Source: an uncultured Bacteroidota bacterium
GTDB lineage: Bacteria; Bacteroidota; Bacteroidia; Flavobacteriales_D; Crocinitomicaceae
Length of the DNA: 32,979 nt
Reading direction: 5' to 3'
NCBI GenBank assembly: GCA_937899625.1
Contig: CALCCB010000077.1
Location: forward strand, 1 to 32,979
Part shown: piece by piece, positions 1-7,710 of the stretch
Position numbering within the stretch: the first letter of the stretch is position 1
How the letters are laid out: the number at the start of each line of letters is the position of its first letter
Made by a program: the position numbers and the translations under genes
The notes under the pieces: generated by a model
The model's input: the letters and a program-made list of their open reading frames with translations, nothing else
The model's database searches: none
Told to the model about the DNA's origin: nothing

Positions 1-2147
1 ATATTGTACACTTTGTTGTTGGTTCTGGAAAGATGGAAATCATACAGATTCTGAATCGTTCTCAATTTGGCACCGTGATAACCTCCCAGAGATTTATGGA
101 AATAAGAAGCTTTTGCACTTGAGAAACCTCCCGAAAGATCAAATACTTTATAGTTTGAATTCTCATTCAATGCCATGAATTTCTGAGCTGTAATGATCCT
201 TCTTTTCGCTTCGCCCTCAGCTCCCAGATCTTCTACTTTTCTTTTACCTTCTGACTCTGCCTGATTAATGATCCCTGCAAGTTTTGGATTTGCTGCAAGT
301 TCCATTTGCAGGATCTGCTCATCCGCTTCATCGGCAACGTATGGATATTTTTTAAGAAGGGCGTCCTCCCAATACTTATCATCTGAATCAAGATAATTGA
401 CTGATACTCCCATAAGATCGATCAAAGTCAATAACCCAAAACCAGCAATGATCGCTGCTGATGGAATAGTTGTCTGAATCAAAAGCACCACCAATCCTAT
501 TCCCAGGAATAAAAAGATCAATGATCGATTCATACTTGAATCATAAACAATTGCTCTTGCTTCCTTCACATTTTCCAGATTCTCCTCATATCCTTTCATT
601 TGCTCTGTAACGAACATCTCTCTTTGTTTCGGGTCTCTCAGGTCAACTCCGTACTGTTGCTGAATTTGAGCTGGATCAATTCCATCCAATTGCTGATTGA
701 TCTGAACTTCGATTCTGTCGAGCTGTGCCTGATCAAATGATTGAGACGTATAATTATCTCCCAATCCGGAAAATTTCACGATAAGCATGAACAGGAAAAA
801 CACTCCAGAAGTGATATACAATTTTCTACTGTTCTCTTTGATCGTTTCGCGTTCCTCGATCAGCTTGTTCAAGAACAACATCGCTATGACAGGCACGATC
901 AATTCGATCAACACCAGGATGATCGTTACTGTTCTGAATTTGTTATAGCCTGGAACATTCTCAATAAAAAATTCGGTTAATCCCATGTAGTTCTTACCCC
1001 ATGATAGTGCAAGCGCAAGCACTCCTACTGCCAGCAATGCCCATTTGGAAGGTTCTTTCAAATACACCATTCCTAATAACGCAAGGAAGATCATGATTAT
1101 CCCAATGTAAACAGGACCTGACGTAAATGGTTGTTCACCCCAGTAAACAGGATATCCTTCCAACATCCTTCTCTCTTCACCGGAAATATCCATATTATCC
1201 AAAACATCGGCATTCGGACTATCGGCGAACACGACTGTTCCTCCACCCTTTACATAAGGAGAAACAAGCGTGAATGACTCTCCTATGCCATATGACCACT
1301 GCGTGATATAATCTTTATCCAGACCTCCATCCGTATTCACCACGTTGGGTTCTCCTTTAAGATCAAGGGTAAGGTCATTACCTCCTCGTATAGTCGACTT
1401 TGCATATTCATTGGTCATGGAAACATTTCCATAATTGACCGCAACCGCCAACCCATAGGCGACGACCAAACCAGCTGAAACAAAAATGAACTTCTTCACC
1501 TCCTTGTTCATGATCGAACGAACAAATTCAGCGACTCCCATTGCTCCTAATAGGAATGCCAGATAATAGGTTACCTGAAGGTGATTACAGGATATTTCCA
1601 ACACCATAAAAAAGGCGGAAAGTCCCACTCCAAGCCAGGGTTTATGTCGATAAGCCATGTAAAGTGCTCCCACCACAGGCGCCATAAAGGCAACTGCTAA
1701 TGACTTTGAATTATGACCAGCCTGTAAAATAATGATCTCGTAAGATGCAAAAGCGAAGGCAAAAGCTCCAATTACTGCCACCCATCGATTTACTCTCAAG
1801 AACAGCGCCATGATATAAAAACAGATCAAATGCAACAGTACCATTCCCCCGGGAGATGGGAACCAATTCACAAAGTTCATGATCGCTCTACCAAGGAAGT
1901 TTCCGGGATGGATCAAAGAGATTTGAGTAGTCGGCATACCTCCGAACATAGAGTTGGTCCATAATTGCTCTTCACCTGTCTTATCCTTGAAATGATAAGC
2001 CTCATGTGACATTCCAATGTACTGCTCAACATCGTGCTGTTTGATGGCCATCCCATTGAATTGAGGTGAAAAATAGATCATCACCACTGCAATGAAAATT
2101 CCTAATGCAGCAAAGTGTTGCCAGTTGTTCTTAAGTATCTCTTTCAT
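1..2147 (-). CDS. YfhO-family multi-spanning membrane protein, C-terminus missing
   Basis: The reading frame is open from an ATG at 2147 to the left edge (about 715 codons), so the C-terminus lies outside the window. The product begins MKEILKNNWQHFAALGIF and has many hydrophobic segments separated by loops. An early loop contains KQHDVEQYIGMSHEAYHF, and a long extracytoplasmic part follows the last helices. This matches the large YfhO-like membrane proteins common in Bacteroidota, which resemble GT-C glycosyltransferases; their substrate is generally unknown. The gene lies 38 nt downstream of the DUF4834 gene and follows carB on the same strand, so it is probably the last gene of that transcription unit. 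The family call rests on overall pattern and is fairly confident; no reaction can be assigned. Confidence 0.75.
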   Translation of the reverse strand, partial: MKEILKNNWQHFAALGIFIAVVMIYFSPQFNGMAIKQHDVEQYIGMSHEAYHFKDKTGEEQLWTNSMFGGMPTTQISLIHPGNFLGRAIMNFVNWFPSPGGMVLLHLICFYIMALFLRVNRWVAVIGAFAFAFASYEIIILQAGHNSKSLAVAFMAPVVGALYMAYRHKPWLGVGLSAFFMVLEISCNHLQVTYYLAFLLGAMGVAEFVRSIMNKEVKKFIFVSAGLVVAYGLAVAVNYGNVSMTNEYAKSTIRGGNDLTLDLKGEPNVVNTDGGLDKDYITQWSYGIGESFTLVSPYVKGGGTVVFADSPNADVLDNMDISGEERRMLEGYPVYWGEQPFTSGPVYIGIIMIFLALLGMVYLKEPSKWALLAVGVLALALSWGKNYMGLTEFFIENVPGYNKFRTVTIILVLIELIVPVIAMLFLNKLIEERETIKENSRKLYITSGVFFLFMLIVKFSGLGDNYTSQSFDQAQLDRIEVQINQQLDGIDPAQIQQQYGVDLRDPKQREMFVTEQMKGYEENLENVKEARAIVYDSSMNRSLIFLFLGIGLVVLLIQTTIPSAAIIAGFGLLTLIDLMGVSVNYLDSDDKYWEDALLKKYPYVADEADEQILQMELAANPKLAGIINQAESEGKRKVEDLGAEGEAKRRIITAQKFMALNENSNYKVFDLSGGFSSAKASYFHKSLGGYHGAKLRTIQNLYDFHLSRTNNKVYN

Positions 2148-2185
2148 AAATAACGATATTGGAATAAAAGTAAGAATATTATGGG

Positions 2186-2455
2186 TTAATCGATCTCTTC
2201 AAAATCCACTTCCTCTGCATTATAATTTGCAGAAGAACCTTGTTTAGTCTTTCCAAGAATGTTAACCTTTCCAAAGTTTTTAAGTTTCTCGTTCCGCTGT
2301 CGATCAGCCTCTTTCTGCTGACGATTCAACTTCCTTTCTTCTTCAATGTTTCGTTTCGCGATCATTAACTGACCAACAAATCGTAAAACGACAAAGACCC
2401 CGATCAAAATGAACAGGGTCTTAAATAAACCGGTTATACTGCCGTATACGATCAC
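2186..2455 (-). CDS. DUF4834-family small membrane protein
   Basis: This 89-residue protein has one N-terminal transmembrane helix (about residues 8-30, ending FVVLRFVGQLM). A highly charged Lys/Arg/Glu/Gln-rich cytoplasmic segment follows (NIEEERKLNRQQKEADRQ), then an acidic end. The arrangement fits DUF4834, a Bacteroidota family of unknown function. The start is a GTG one nucleotide after the carB stop (TAA-A-GTG). The next in-frame ATG, at residue 32, would remove the helix, so GTG is the better choice. Translation is probably coupled to carB. No function can be assigned. Confidence 0.75.
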   Translation of the reverse strand: MIVYGSITGLFKTLFILIGVFVVLRFVGQLMIAKRNIEEERKLNRQQKEADRQRNEKLKNFGKVNILGKTKQGSSANYNAEEVDFEEID

Positions 2456-2456
2456 T

Positions 2457-5273
2457 TTATCTTGATAAGTGCATGTTACGTTCAGAATAGATCTTTGTAA
2501 AGAATGGGTCCTTCAGATCTTTAATAAATCTGATCGCCTCTCCTGTTGATTTCATCTCAGGTCCCAATTCCTTCTTAACATCAGGGAATTTCTCGTAAGA
2601 GAAGACAGGGATCTTGATTGCATATCCTTCCTTCTTCGGATTGAATTTGAAATCTGTCACTTTCTTTTCTCCCAACATCACTTTAGTCGCATAGTTGACA
2701 TATGGCTCGTCGTAAGCTTTTGCTATAAAAGGAACTGTTCTGGATGCTCTAGGGTTAGCCTCGATCACATACACCTTGTCATCTTTGATCGCAAACTGGA
2801 TGTTAATCAAACCTACAGTCTTCAACTCGATAGCAACTTTTTTAGTGATGTCTTCGATCTGAGTCATCACGAAATCACCCAAGTTATAAGGAGGTAACAA
2901 TGCATACGAATCACCGGAGTGAATTCCAGCAGGTTCAATGTGCTGCATTATTCCAATGATGTAAACATTTTCACCATCACAGATCGCATCCGCTTCAGCT
3001 TCAATGGCACCTCCCAGGAAGTGATCCAAAAGGATCTGATTATTGCCCATCTCATTGATGATGTCAACCACATGATGCTCCAGCTCTTCTTTATTGATCA
3101 CGATCTTCATCTTTTGTCCACCAAGAACGTATGAAGGCCTAACCAACAATGGGAAACCTAATTCGTCAGAAAGCTCAAGTGCTTGTTCTGCACTTTCCAC
3201 AACGCCGTACTTAGGGAAAGGAATATTGTTCTTTTCAAGGAGTTTTGAGAATCTTCCTCTGTCTTCTGCAAGATCCAAGGCCTCATAACTTGTTCCCATG
3301 ATACGAATTCCGTAACGATCCAGCTTCTCCGCTAACTTAAGCGCAGTCTGACCACCCAGCTGAACGATCACACCCACTGGATTTTCGTGACGAATGATAT
3401 CGTAGATATGTTCCCAGAAAACTGGTTCAAAATAAAGTTTGTCTGCAGTATCGAAATCCGTAGATACAGTCTCGGGATTACAGTTGATCATGATCGTCTC
3501 ATAACCACATTCTTTTGCAGCAAGTACACCATGAACACAGCTGTAGTCGAATTCAATTCCCTGACCAATACGGTTAGGACCTGATCCAAGTACAACGATC
3601 TTTTTCTTGTCGCTTACTTTACTTTCATTTTCATATTCAAATGTCGAGTAATAATATGGTGTCTGAGCTTCGAATTCTGCGGCACAGGTATCTACCAATT
3701 TATAGACCCTATTGATATTAAACTCTTCTCGTTTTTTGTGAACCTCTGATTCAAGACAACGCAACAAATGAGCGATCTGTCTATCAGCGTAGCCTTTCTG
3801 CTTTGCCTCAAACAATAATTCTTTTGGCAAATTCTCCAAATGATATTTCTCGATCTTTCTTTCCAGCTTGATCAAGTCTTCGATTTGCTTCAAGAACCAA
3901 ATATCGATCTTTGTTTTTTCAACGATCGTCTTAAACGGAATACCTAATTTGATCGCATCGTAAATATGGAATAATCTGTTCCAGCTAGGATGCTCAAGAC
4001 TGTAAAGAATATCGACTTGATTCGTTAACTCTTTACCATCCGCTCCAAGACCGTTTCGATTGATCTCCAATGACTGACATGCCTTTTGCAAAGCTTCCTG
4101 GAAAGAACGACCAATCCCCATTACTTCTCCAACAGACTTCATCTGAAGCCCAAGTTGTCTGTTTGTTCCAGGGAATTTATTGAAGTTCCAACGTGGGATC
4201 TTAACGATCACATAGTCAAGCGTCGGCTCAAATAATGCCGAAGTCGTCTTAGTGATCTGGTTACTCAATTCATCCAAATGGTATCCAATGGCAAGTTTCG
4301 AAGCGATCTTAGCGATCGGATAGCCCGTTGCTTTTGAAGCAAGTGCAGATGATCTTGAAACTCTAGGATTAATTTCGATCGCGATAATATCCTCATTGTT
4401 ATCCGGAGATACAGCAAACTGAACATTACAACCTCCAGCAAAATTTCCGATAGAACGCATCATTTTGATGGCCATATCTCTCATCTTCTGGAATGTAGTA
4501 TCAGAAAGTGTCATTGCCGGAGCCACAGTAATTGAATCACCAGTATGTACTCCCATAGGATCGAAATTTTCGATCGAACAGATGATCACTACATTATCGT
4601 TGGCATCTCTCAATAACTCAAGCTCAAATTCTTTCCATCCCAACAATGCCTTGTCGATCATCACTTCATGGATCGGTGAAAGCTGAAGCCCTCTCTCCAA
4701 TAAATTATCGAACTCTTTTGGCTCATACAGGATCGATGCTCCTGATCCTCCCAGCGTATAAGACGGTCGAATACAAAGAGGGAACCCAAACTCCTGAGCG
4801 ATTTCTTTTCCTTCAAGGAAAGACTTGGCAGTTTTCTGAGGTGCCATTGGAATATCGATCTGTTCCATTAGATCTCTGAAAGCCTCACGATTCTCAGTAA
4901 TTTCGATTGCATTGATATCAACTCCAATGATTCTAACACTATATTCTTCCCAGATCCCCATTTCATCACACTTGATGCAAAGGTTCAATGCTGTCTGTCC
5001 ACCCATTGTAGGTAATACAGCGTCAATCTTGTGTTCTTTCAGGATATCTACAATACTCTCAGGCTCAAGAGGCCTTAGATAAACATTATCTGCCACCACC
5101 TTATCCGTCATGATAGTCGCTGGATTGCTGTTAATGAGGGTTACCTCAATTCCTTCTTCTCTTAACGATCTGGCTGCTTGGGATCCTGAATAATCAAATT
5201 CACATGCCTGTCCGATTACGATGGGTCCACTTCCGATGATGAGGACAGACTTAATAGAGTTGTCTTTTGGCAT
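2457..5273 (-). CDS. carB: carbamoyl-phosphate synthase large subunit
   Basis: CarB makes carbamoyl phosphate from bicarbonate, glutamine-derived ammonia and two ATP, for pyrimidine and arginine synthesis. The 938-residue protein shows the two homologous halves. The first opens with SVLIIGSGPIVIGQACEFDY and has NPATIMTD and INPRVSRSSALASKATGYP. The second opens near residue 560 with VLGSGPNRIGQGIEFDYSC and has NCNPETVSTD and EANPRASRTVPFIAKA. Each half holds a pre-ATP-grasp and an ATP-grasp domain, with an oligomerisation region between them. The protein ends shortly after the second ATP-grasp domain (KIYSERNMHLSR). It therefore lacks the roughly 130-residue MGS-like allosteric domain of the 1073-residue E. 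coli enzyme; short forms are known in Flavobacteriia. No carA is present in the window. The ATG at 5273 directly precedes the conserved N-terminus. Confidence 0.96.
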   Translation of the reverse strand: MPKDNSIKSVLIIGSGPIVIGQACEFDYSGSQAARSLREEGIEVTLINSNPATIMTDKVVADNVYLRPLEPESIVDILKEHKIDAVLPTMGGQTALNLCIKCDEMGIWEEYSVRIIGVDINAIEITENREAFRDLMEQIDIPMAPQKTAKSFLEGKEIAQEFGFPLCIRPSYTLGGSGASILYEPKEFDNLLERGLQLSPIHEVMIDKALLGWKEFELELLRDANDNVVIICSIENFDPMGVHTGDSITVAPAMTLSDTTFQKMRDMAIKMMRSIGNFAGGCNVQFAVSPDNNEDIIAIEINPRVSRSSALASKATGYPIAKIASKLAIGYHLDELSNQITKTTSALFEPTLDYVIVKIPRWNFNKFPGTNRQLGLQMKSVGEVMGIGRSFQEALQKACQSLEINRNGLGADGKELTNQVDILYSLEHPSWNRLFHIYDAIKLGIPFKTIVEKTKIDIWFLKQIEDLIKLERKIEKYHLENLPKELLFEAKQKGYADRQIAHLLRCLESEVHKKREEFNINRVYKLVDTCAAEFEAQTPYYYSTFEYENESKVSDKKKIVVLGSGPNRIGQGIEFDYSCVHGVLAAKECGYETIMINCNPETVSTDFDTADKLYFEPVFWEHIYDIIRHENPVGVIVQLGGQTALKLAEKLDRYGIRIMGTSYEALDLAEDRGRFSKLLEKNNIPFPKYGVVESAEQALELSDELGFPLLVRPSYVLGGQKMKIVINKEELEHHVVDIINEMGNNQILLDHFLGGAIEAEADAICDGENVYIIGIMQHIEPAGIHSGDSYALLPPYNLGDFVMTQIEDITKKVAIELKTVGLINIQFAIKDDKVYVIEANPRASRTVPFIAKAYDEPYVNYATKVMLGEKKVTDFKFNPKKEGYAIKIPVFSYEKFPDVKKELGPEMKSTGEAIRFIKDLKDPFFTKIYSERNMHLSR

Positions 5274-5320
5274 TTTTTTATGCGCTTATGGGGTTCAAAA
5301 TGTATTCAACAAATTGAGCG

Positions 5321-5328
5321 CAAATTTA
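5321..5328 (-). promoter_or_regulatory. candidate -7 box for carB
   Basis: On the minus strand these bases read TAAATTTG, an exact match to the Bacteroidetes TAnnTTTG -7 element, about 48 nt before the carB ATG. A TTG lies 15 nt upstream (5344-5346), a little closer than the usual 17-23. The assignment rests on motif and position only. Confidence 0.45.
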
Positions 5329-5424
5329 ATTAAATCAACGGAGCAATAAAACCTTTTAGGGTCTTCTTTTGAACATAGTTCGTGAATAACTTAAATGTTC
5401 ATCATGCTAATTTACGTCCGTAAT

Positions 5425-5460
5425 ATTCGCTTAGCTATGATTATTTTTGCATTAGCGAAT
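5425..5460. repeat. 7-bp inverted repeat flanking a promoter box
   Basis: ATTCGCT (5425-5431) and AGCGAAT (5454-5460) are perfect inverted arms 22 nt apart. They bracket a TAnnTTTG-like box that probably drives the plus-strand hydrolase-pyrR-murQ genes. The pair could be an operator or an mRNA-end structure, or it could be chance; seven base pairs is weak evidence. Confidence 0.25.
5442..5449 (+). promoter_or_regulatory. candidate -7 box for the hydrolase-pyrR-murQ genes
   Basis: TATTTTTG matches the Bacteroidetes TAnnTTTG element and lies in the divergent carB/hydrolase spacer, about 80 nt before the TTG start. No TTG sits at the ideal -33 distance, so this is a moderate call. Confidence 0.35.
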
Positions 5461-5530
5461 TGTTTGATCATCGTTTTAAGGTAATTAGATACCATCTCAA
5501 AATGTTGATAAACTTTTTATCCGTACAAAA

Positions 5531-6352
5531 TTGACGAACGAAAAAATCCTTGAATACCGAAACTTCACCTTGCAATACTTTATCCATGGTGAAGGACACG
5601 AGATCGTAATCTGCTTGCACGGCCATGGTCGTTCAGCTCAAGACTTCGATTTTATCAAAAAGAAAGGGTTAAAAGTTATCGCACTGAATCTTTTCTTTCA
5701 CGGAAAATCAGAATACCCAGAAGACAGAATAGAAAACGATCCAATAACATCAAAAGAATTCAAGGGTCTATTTCTGGAATTACTACGAATTGAAAATATT
5801 TCCGACTTTCATTTATTCGCTTTCAGTCAGGGAGGCAGATTTACCCTCTGTACCCTTCCCTATATTGCGAAAAGAGTAAAAACACTTACACTTATCTCGC
5901 CTGATGGAATGGACAACAACAGTTTTTACAACTGGTCATCCAGACAAGGCTGGGCACGTGCACTTTTCAGGAGATGGGAAAAGGATCCTTCTAGATTACG
6001 ACACATAAGTACACTTGCTCACAAGTTCGGCATCATGAGACCCAAGGTCCGAACTTTTGTCAACCAATTCACATCCAGTAAAAAGGATTTTTTAAGAGCA
6101 TCAAGAACCTGGAGAGGATTTAGAATGCTTAAGCCCGATCCAATAAATATCGGTAATGTAATACGGAAAAATAAAATCCCTTTTGTGATCATTATGGGAT
6201 CCTACGATCAAGTGATCCGACCAAAACAAGCATATCGTTTCGAAGAAAAATGTGGATTGAAAGACGTTGTCAGAGAAATTCCCAACGGACACAATTTCTT
6301 CAAAGAATCATCGATAAATAAGTTTATTCACCTATTACCGTTCCTTCATTAA
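5531..6352 (+). CDS. alpha/beta-fold hydrolase
   Basis: This 273-residue protein is predicted to be a cytoplasmic serine hydrolase of unknown substrate; it has no signal peptide. It shows the alpha/beta-hydrolase layout: an oxyanion-hole loop CLHGHGRSAQDF (residues 28-39), a nucleophile elbow AFSQGG with Ser99 (first elbow residue Ala instead of Gly), the acid in MGSYDQVIRP (Asp226) and the base in PNGHNFF (His254). The frame starts at TTG (5531). The first in-frame ATG comes after the catalytic elbow, and the nearby ATG at 5503 is out of frame and soon stops, so TTG is the best start. It is followed after 28 nt by a PyrR-like gene and then murQ. No specific reaction can be inferred. Confidence 0.8.
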   Translation: MTNEKILEYRNFTLQYFIHGEGHEIVICLHGHGRSAQDFDFIKKKGLKVIALNLFFHGKSEYPEDRIENDPITSKEFKGLFLELLRIENISDFHLFAFSQGGRFTLCTLPYIAKRVKTLTLISPDGMDNNSFYNWSSRQGWARALFRRWEKDPSRLRHISTLAHKFGIMRPKVRTFVNQFTSSKKDFLRASRTWRGFRMLKPDPINIGNVIRKNKIPFVIIMGSYDQVIRPKQAYRFEEKCGLKDVVREIPNGHNFFKESSINKFIHLLPFLH

Positions 6353-6355
6353 TTC

Positions 6356-6363
6356 TATATTTG
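6356..6363 (+). promoter_or_regulatory. candidate -7 box for the PyrR-like gene
   Basis: TATATTTG is an exact TAnnTTTG match starting 4 nt after the hydrolase stop codon and ending 17 nt before the PyrR-like ATG. It could give pyrR-murQ their own transcript inside the unit. No clear TTG element is seen upstream. Confidence 0.4.
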
Positions 6364-6380
6364 TTCAAACAACGACGTCT

Positions 6381-6875
6381 ATGCAAAGCATTCTTTCACA
6401 TCAGGAAATTCAACAAAAGATCACTCGTTTAGGATACGAAGTCCTCGAAAATTGTTTTGAAGAACCCACTATTTTTTTGGGGGGTATTTGTGGAAATGGG
6501 ATTGTTCTTGCCGAAAAACTGAAAAAAGTAATTCAGCAAGAGTCAGATCAAAATGTCGTTTTATTTGAGATCAAGGTGAACAAAGATGAACCATGGAAGG
6601 ATCCTGTTCAACTCTCTATTCCTCAATCCGATCTGAAACACGGATATATAATTCTTATCGATGACGTATTGAACTCTGGAAAAACAATGCAATACAGCCT
6701 TGTGAAGATCCTTGAAGAACCAACAAAAGCAATTAAAACTGTAGCACTTGTAGATCGTACACATCGCCGATATCCTATTAAAGCAGATTTTGTTGGACTC
6801 AGTCTTTCTACAACTTTAAAAGAAAGGGTGGAGATTAACCTTAATGACACTAATTCTGAAGCTTATCTTTTATGA
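6381..6875 (+). CDS. PyrR-like phosphoribosyltransferase
   Basis: This is a 164-residue type I phosphoribosyltransferase. The PRPP-binding signature is IILIDDVLNSGKTM (residues 90-103). The segment after it, LVDRTHRRYPIKADFVG, closely resembles the PyrR sequence in which a basic patch is followed by PI.ADFVG. PyrR proteins are uracil phosphoribosyltransferases and, in some bacteria, RNA-binding attenuation proteins. In Bacteroidota the regulatory role is not established, and no pyr attenuator is visible here, so I leave the symbol blank. carB, a pyrimidine gene, lies divergently about 1.1 kb away. The stop overlaps the murQ start by 4 nt (ATGA), indicating translational coupling. Confidence 0.8.
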   Translation: MQSILSHQEIQQKITRLGYEVLENCFEEPTIFLGGICGNGIVLAEKLKKVIQQESDQNVVLFEIKVNKDEPWKDPVQLSIPQSDLKHGYIILIDDVLNSGKTMQYSLVKILEEPTKAIKTVALVDRTHRRYPIKADFVGLSLSTTLKERVEINLNDTNSEAYLL

Positions 6876-7677
6876 AAAAGGTAACAGAATCAAGCTCTAA
6901 GTACGATCATCTTGAAAAAATGTTGACCAGCGAGCTTTTGGTCAATATCAACAACGAAGACAAAACTGTAGCCTTTGCTGTCGAAAAGGAACTTCCTGCT
7001 ATATCAGCCTTTGTAGATGCTTGTTTTGAACGAATGAAGAAAGGTGGGCGATTATTCTATATGGGAGCAGGAACCAGCGGTAGACTCGGTGTAGTTGATG
7101 CCAGCGAGTGTCCCCCTACCTTTGGTGTAGATCATGGAATTGTTGTCGGACTTATTGCGGGTGGAGACAAAGCCATCCGTAAGGCAGTTGAATTTGCAGA
7201 AGACGACACCGAGCAAGGCTGGAAAGATCTTACCGAATATGACATCAACATCAATGACACAGTGATCGGAATAGCAGCTACCGGCACCACGCCATATGTC
7301 ATGGGAGCACTCAGAACTTGTAAGGAGAATGGAATTCTAACCGGTGGTATTACCTGTAATCCCGGATCCCCTTTAGCAGTTGAAAGTGACTTCTCGATGG
7401 TCCCTGAAGTTGGTCCAGAATTCGTAACAGGCAGCACGCGCATGAAATCCGGTACAGCTCAAAAACTTGTGCTGAATATGATTTCAACCTCTCTAATGAT
7501 CAAGTTGGGTAGAGTGAAAGGAAATAAAATGTCGATATGCAGCTTTCCAATAACAAACTTGTTGACAGAGGCGTAAAAATGATTCAAGAGGCTCTTGGAT
7601 TAGATTACAAATCTGCCGAAAAATTACTGACTGAAATTGGTTCAGTGAGAAAAGTCATTGAAAATTATAAAAAATGA
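6872..7677 (+). CDS. murQ: N-acetylmuramic acid 6-phosphate etherase, interrupted by a one-base frameshift
   Basis: MurQ cleaves the lactyl ether of MurNAc-6-phosphate to give GlcNAc-6-phosphate and D-lactate in cell-wall recycling. The SIS-fold core is intact: GAGTSGRLGVVDASECPPTF (the Glu of ASEC matches the catalytic acid), IAATGTTPYVMGAL, and GPEFVTGSTRMKSGTAQK. In the first frame the protein continues to residue 220 (GRVKGNKM), then turns into unrelated sequence and stops at 7576. Adding one G at about 7531 (ATGTCGAT becoming ATGGTCGAT) restores VDMQLSNNKLVDRGVKMIQE and the normal C-terminus ending at TGA 7675-7677. That gives 268 codons, the usual family length. The lesion is either a sequencing or assembly error or a recent mutation. 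As read, the last about 48 residues are lost and replaced by a short unrelated tail. Confidence 0.9.
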
Positions 7678-7704
7678 GCCCCGTAAAATCAGGGCTCATT
7701 GTTT
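7673..7704 (+). terminator. intrinsic terminator after murQ
   Basis: A 9-bp perfect stem, AATGAGCCC (7673-7681) and GGGCTCATT (7692-7700), has a 10-nt loop and is followed by GTTTT. It overlaps the restored murQ stop codon. The multicopper oxidase gene converges on it from the other side, so it may act in both directions. Confidence 0.8.
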
Positions 7705-7710
7705 TGATAA

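Noticed and set aside
7132-7443. 103-codon minus-strand frame inside murQ
   Set aside because: It runs antisense to the conserved SIS domain of MurQ, resembles no known protein, and has no promoter.
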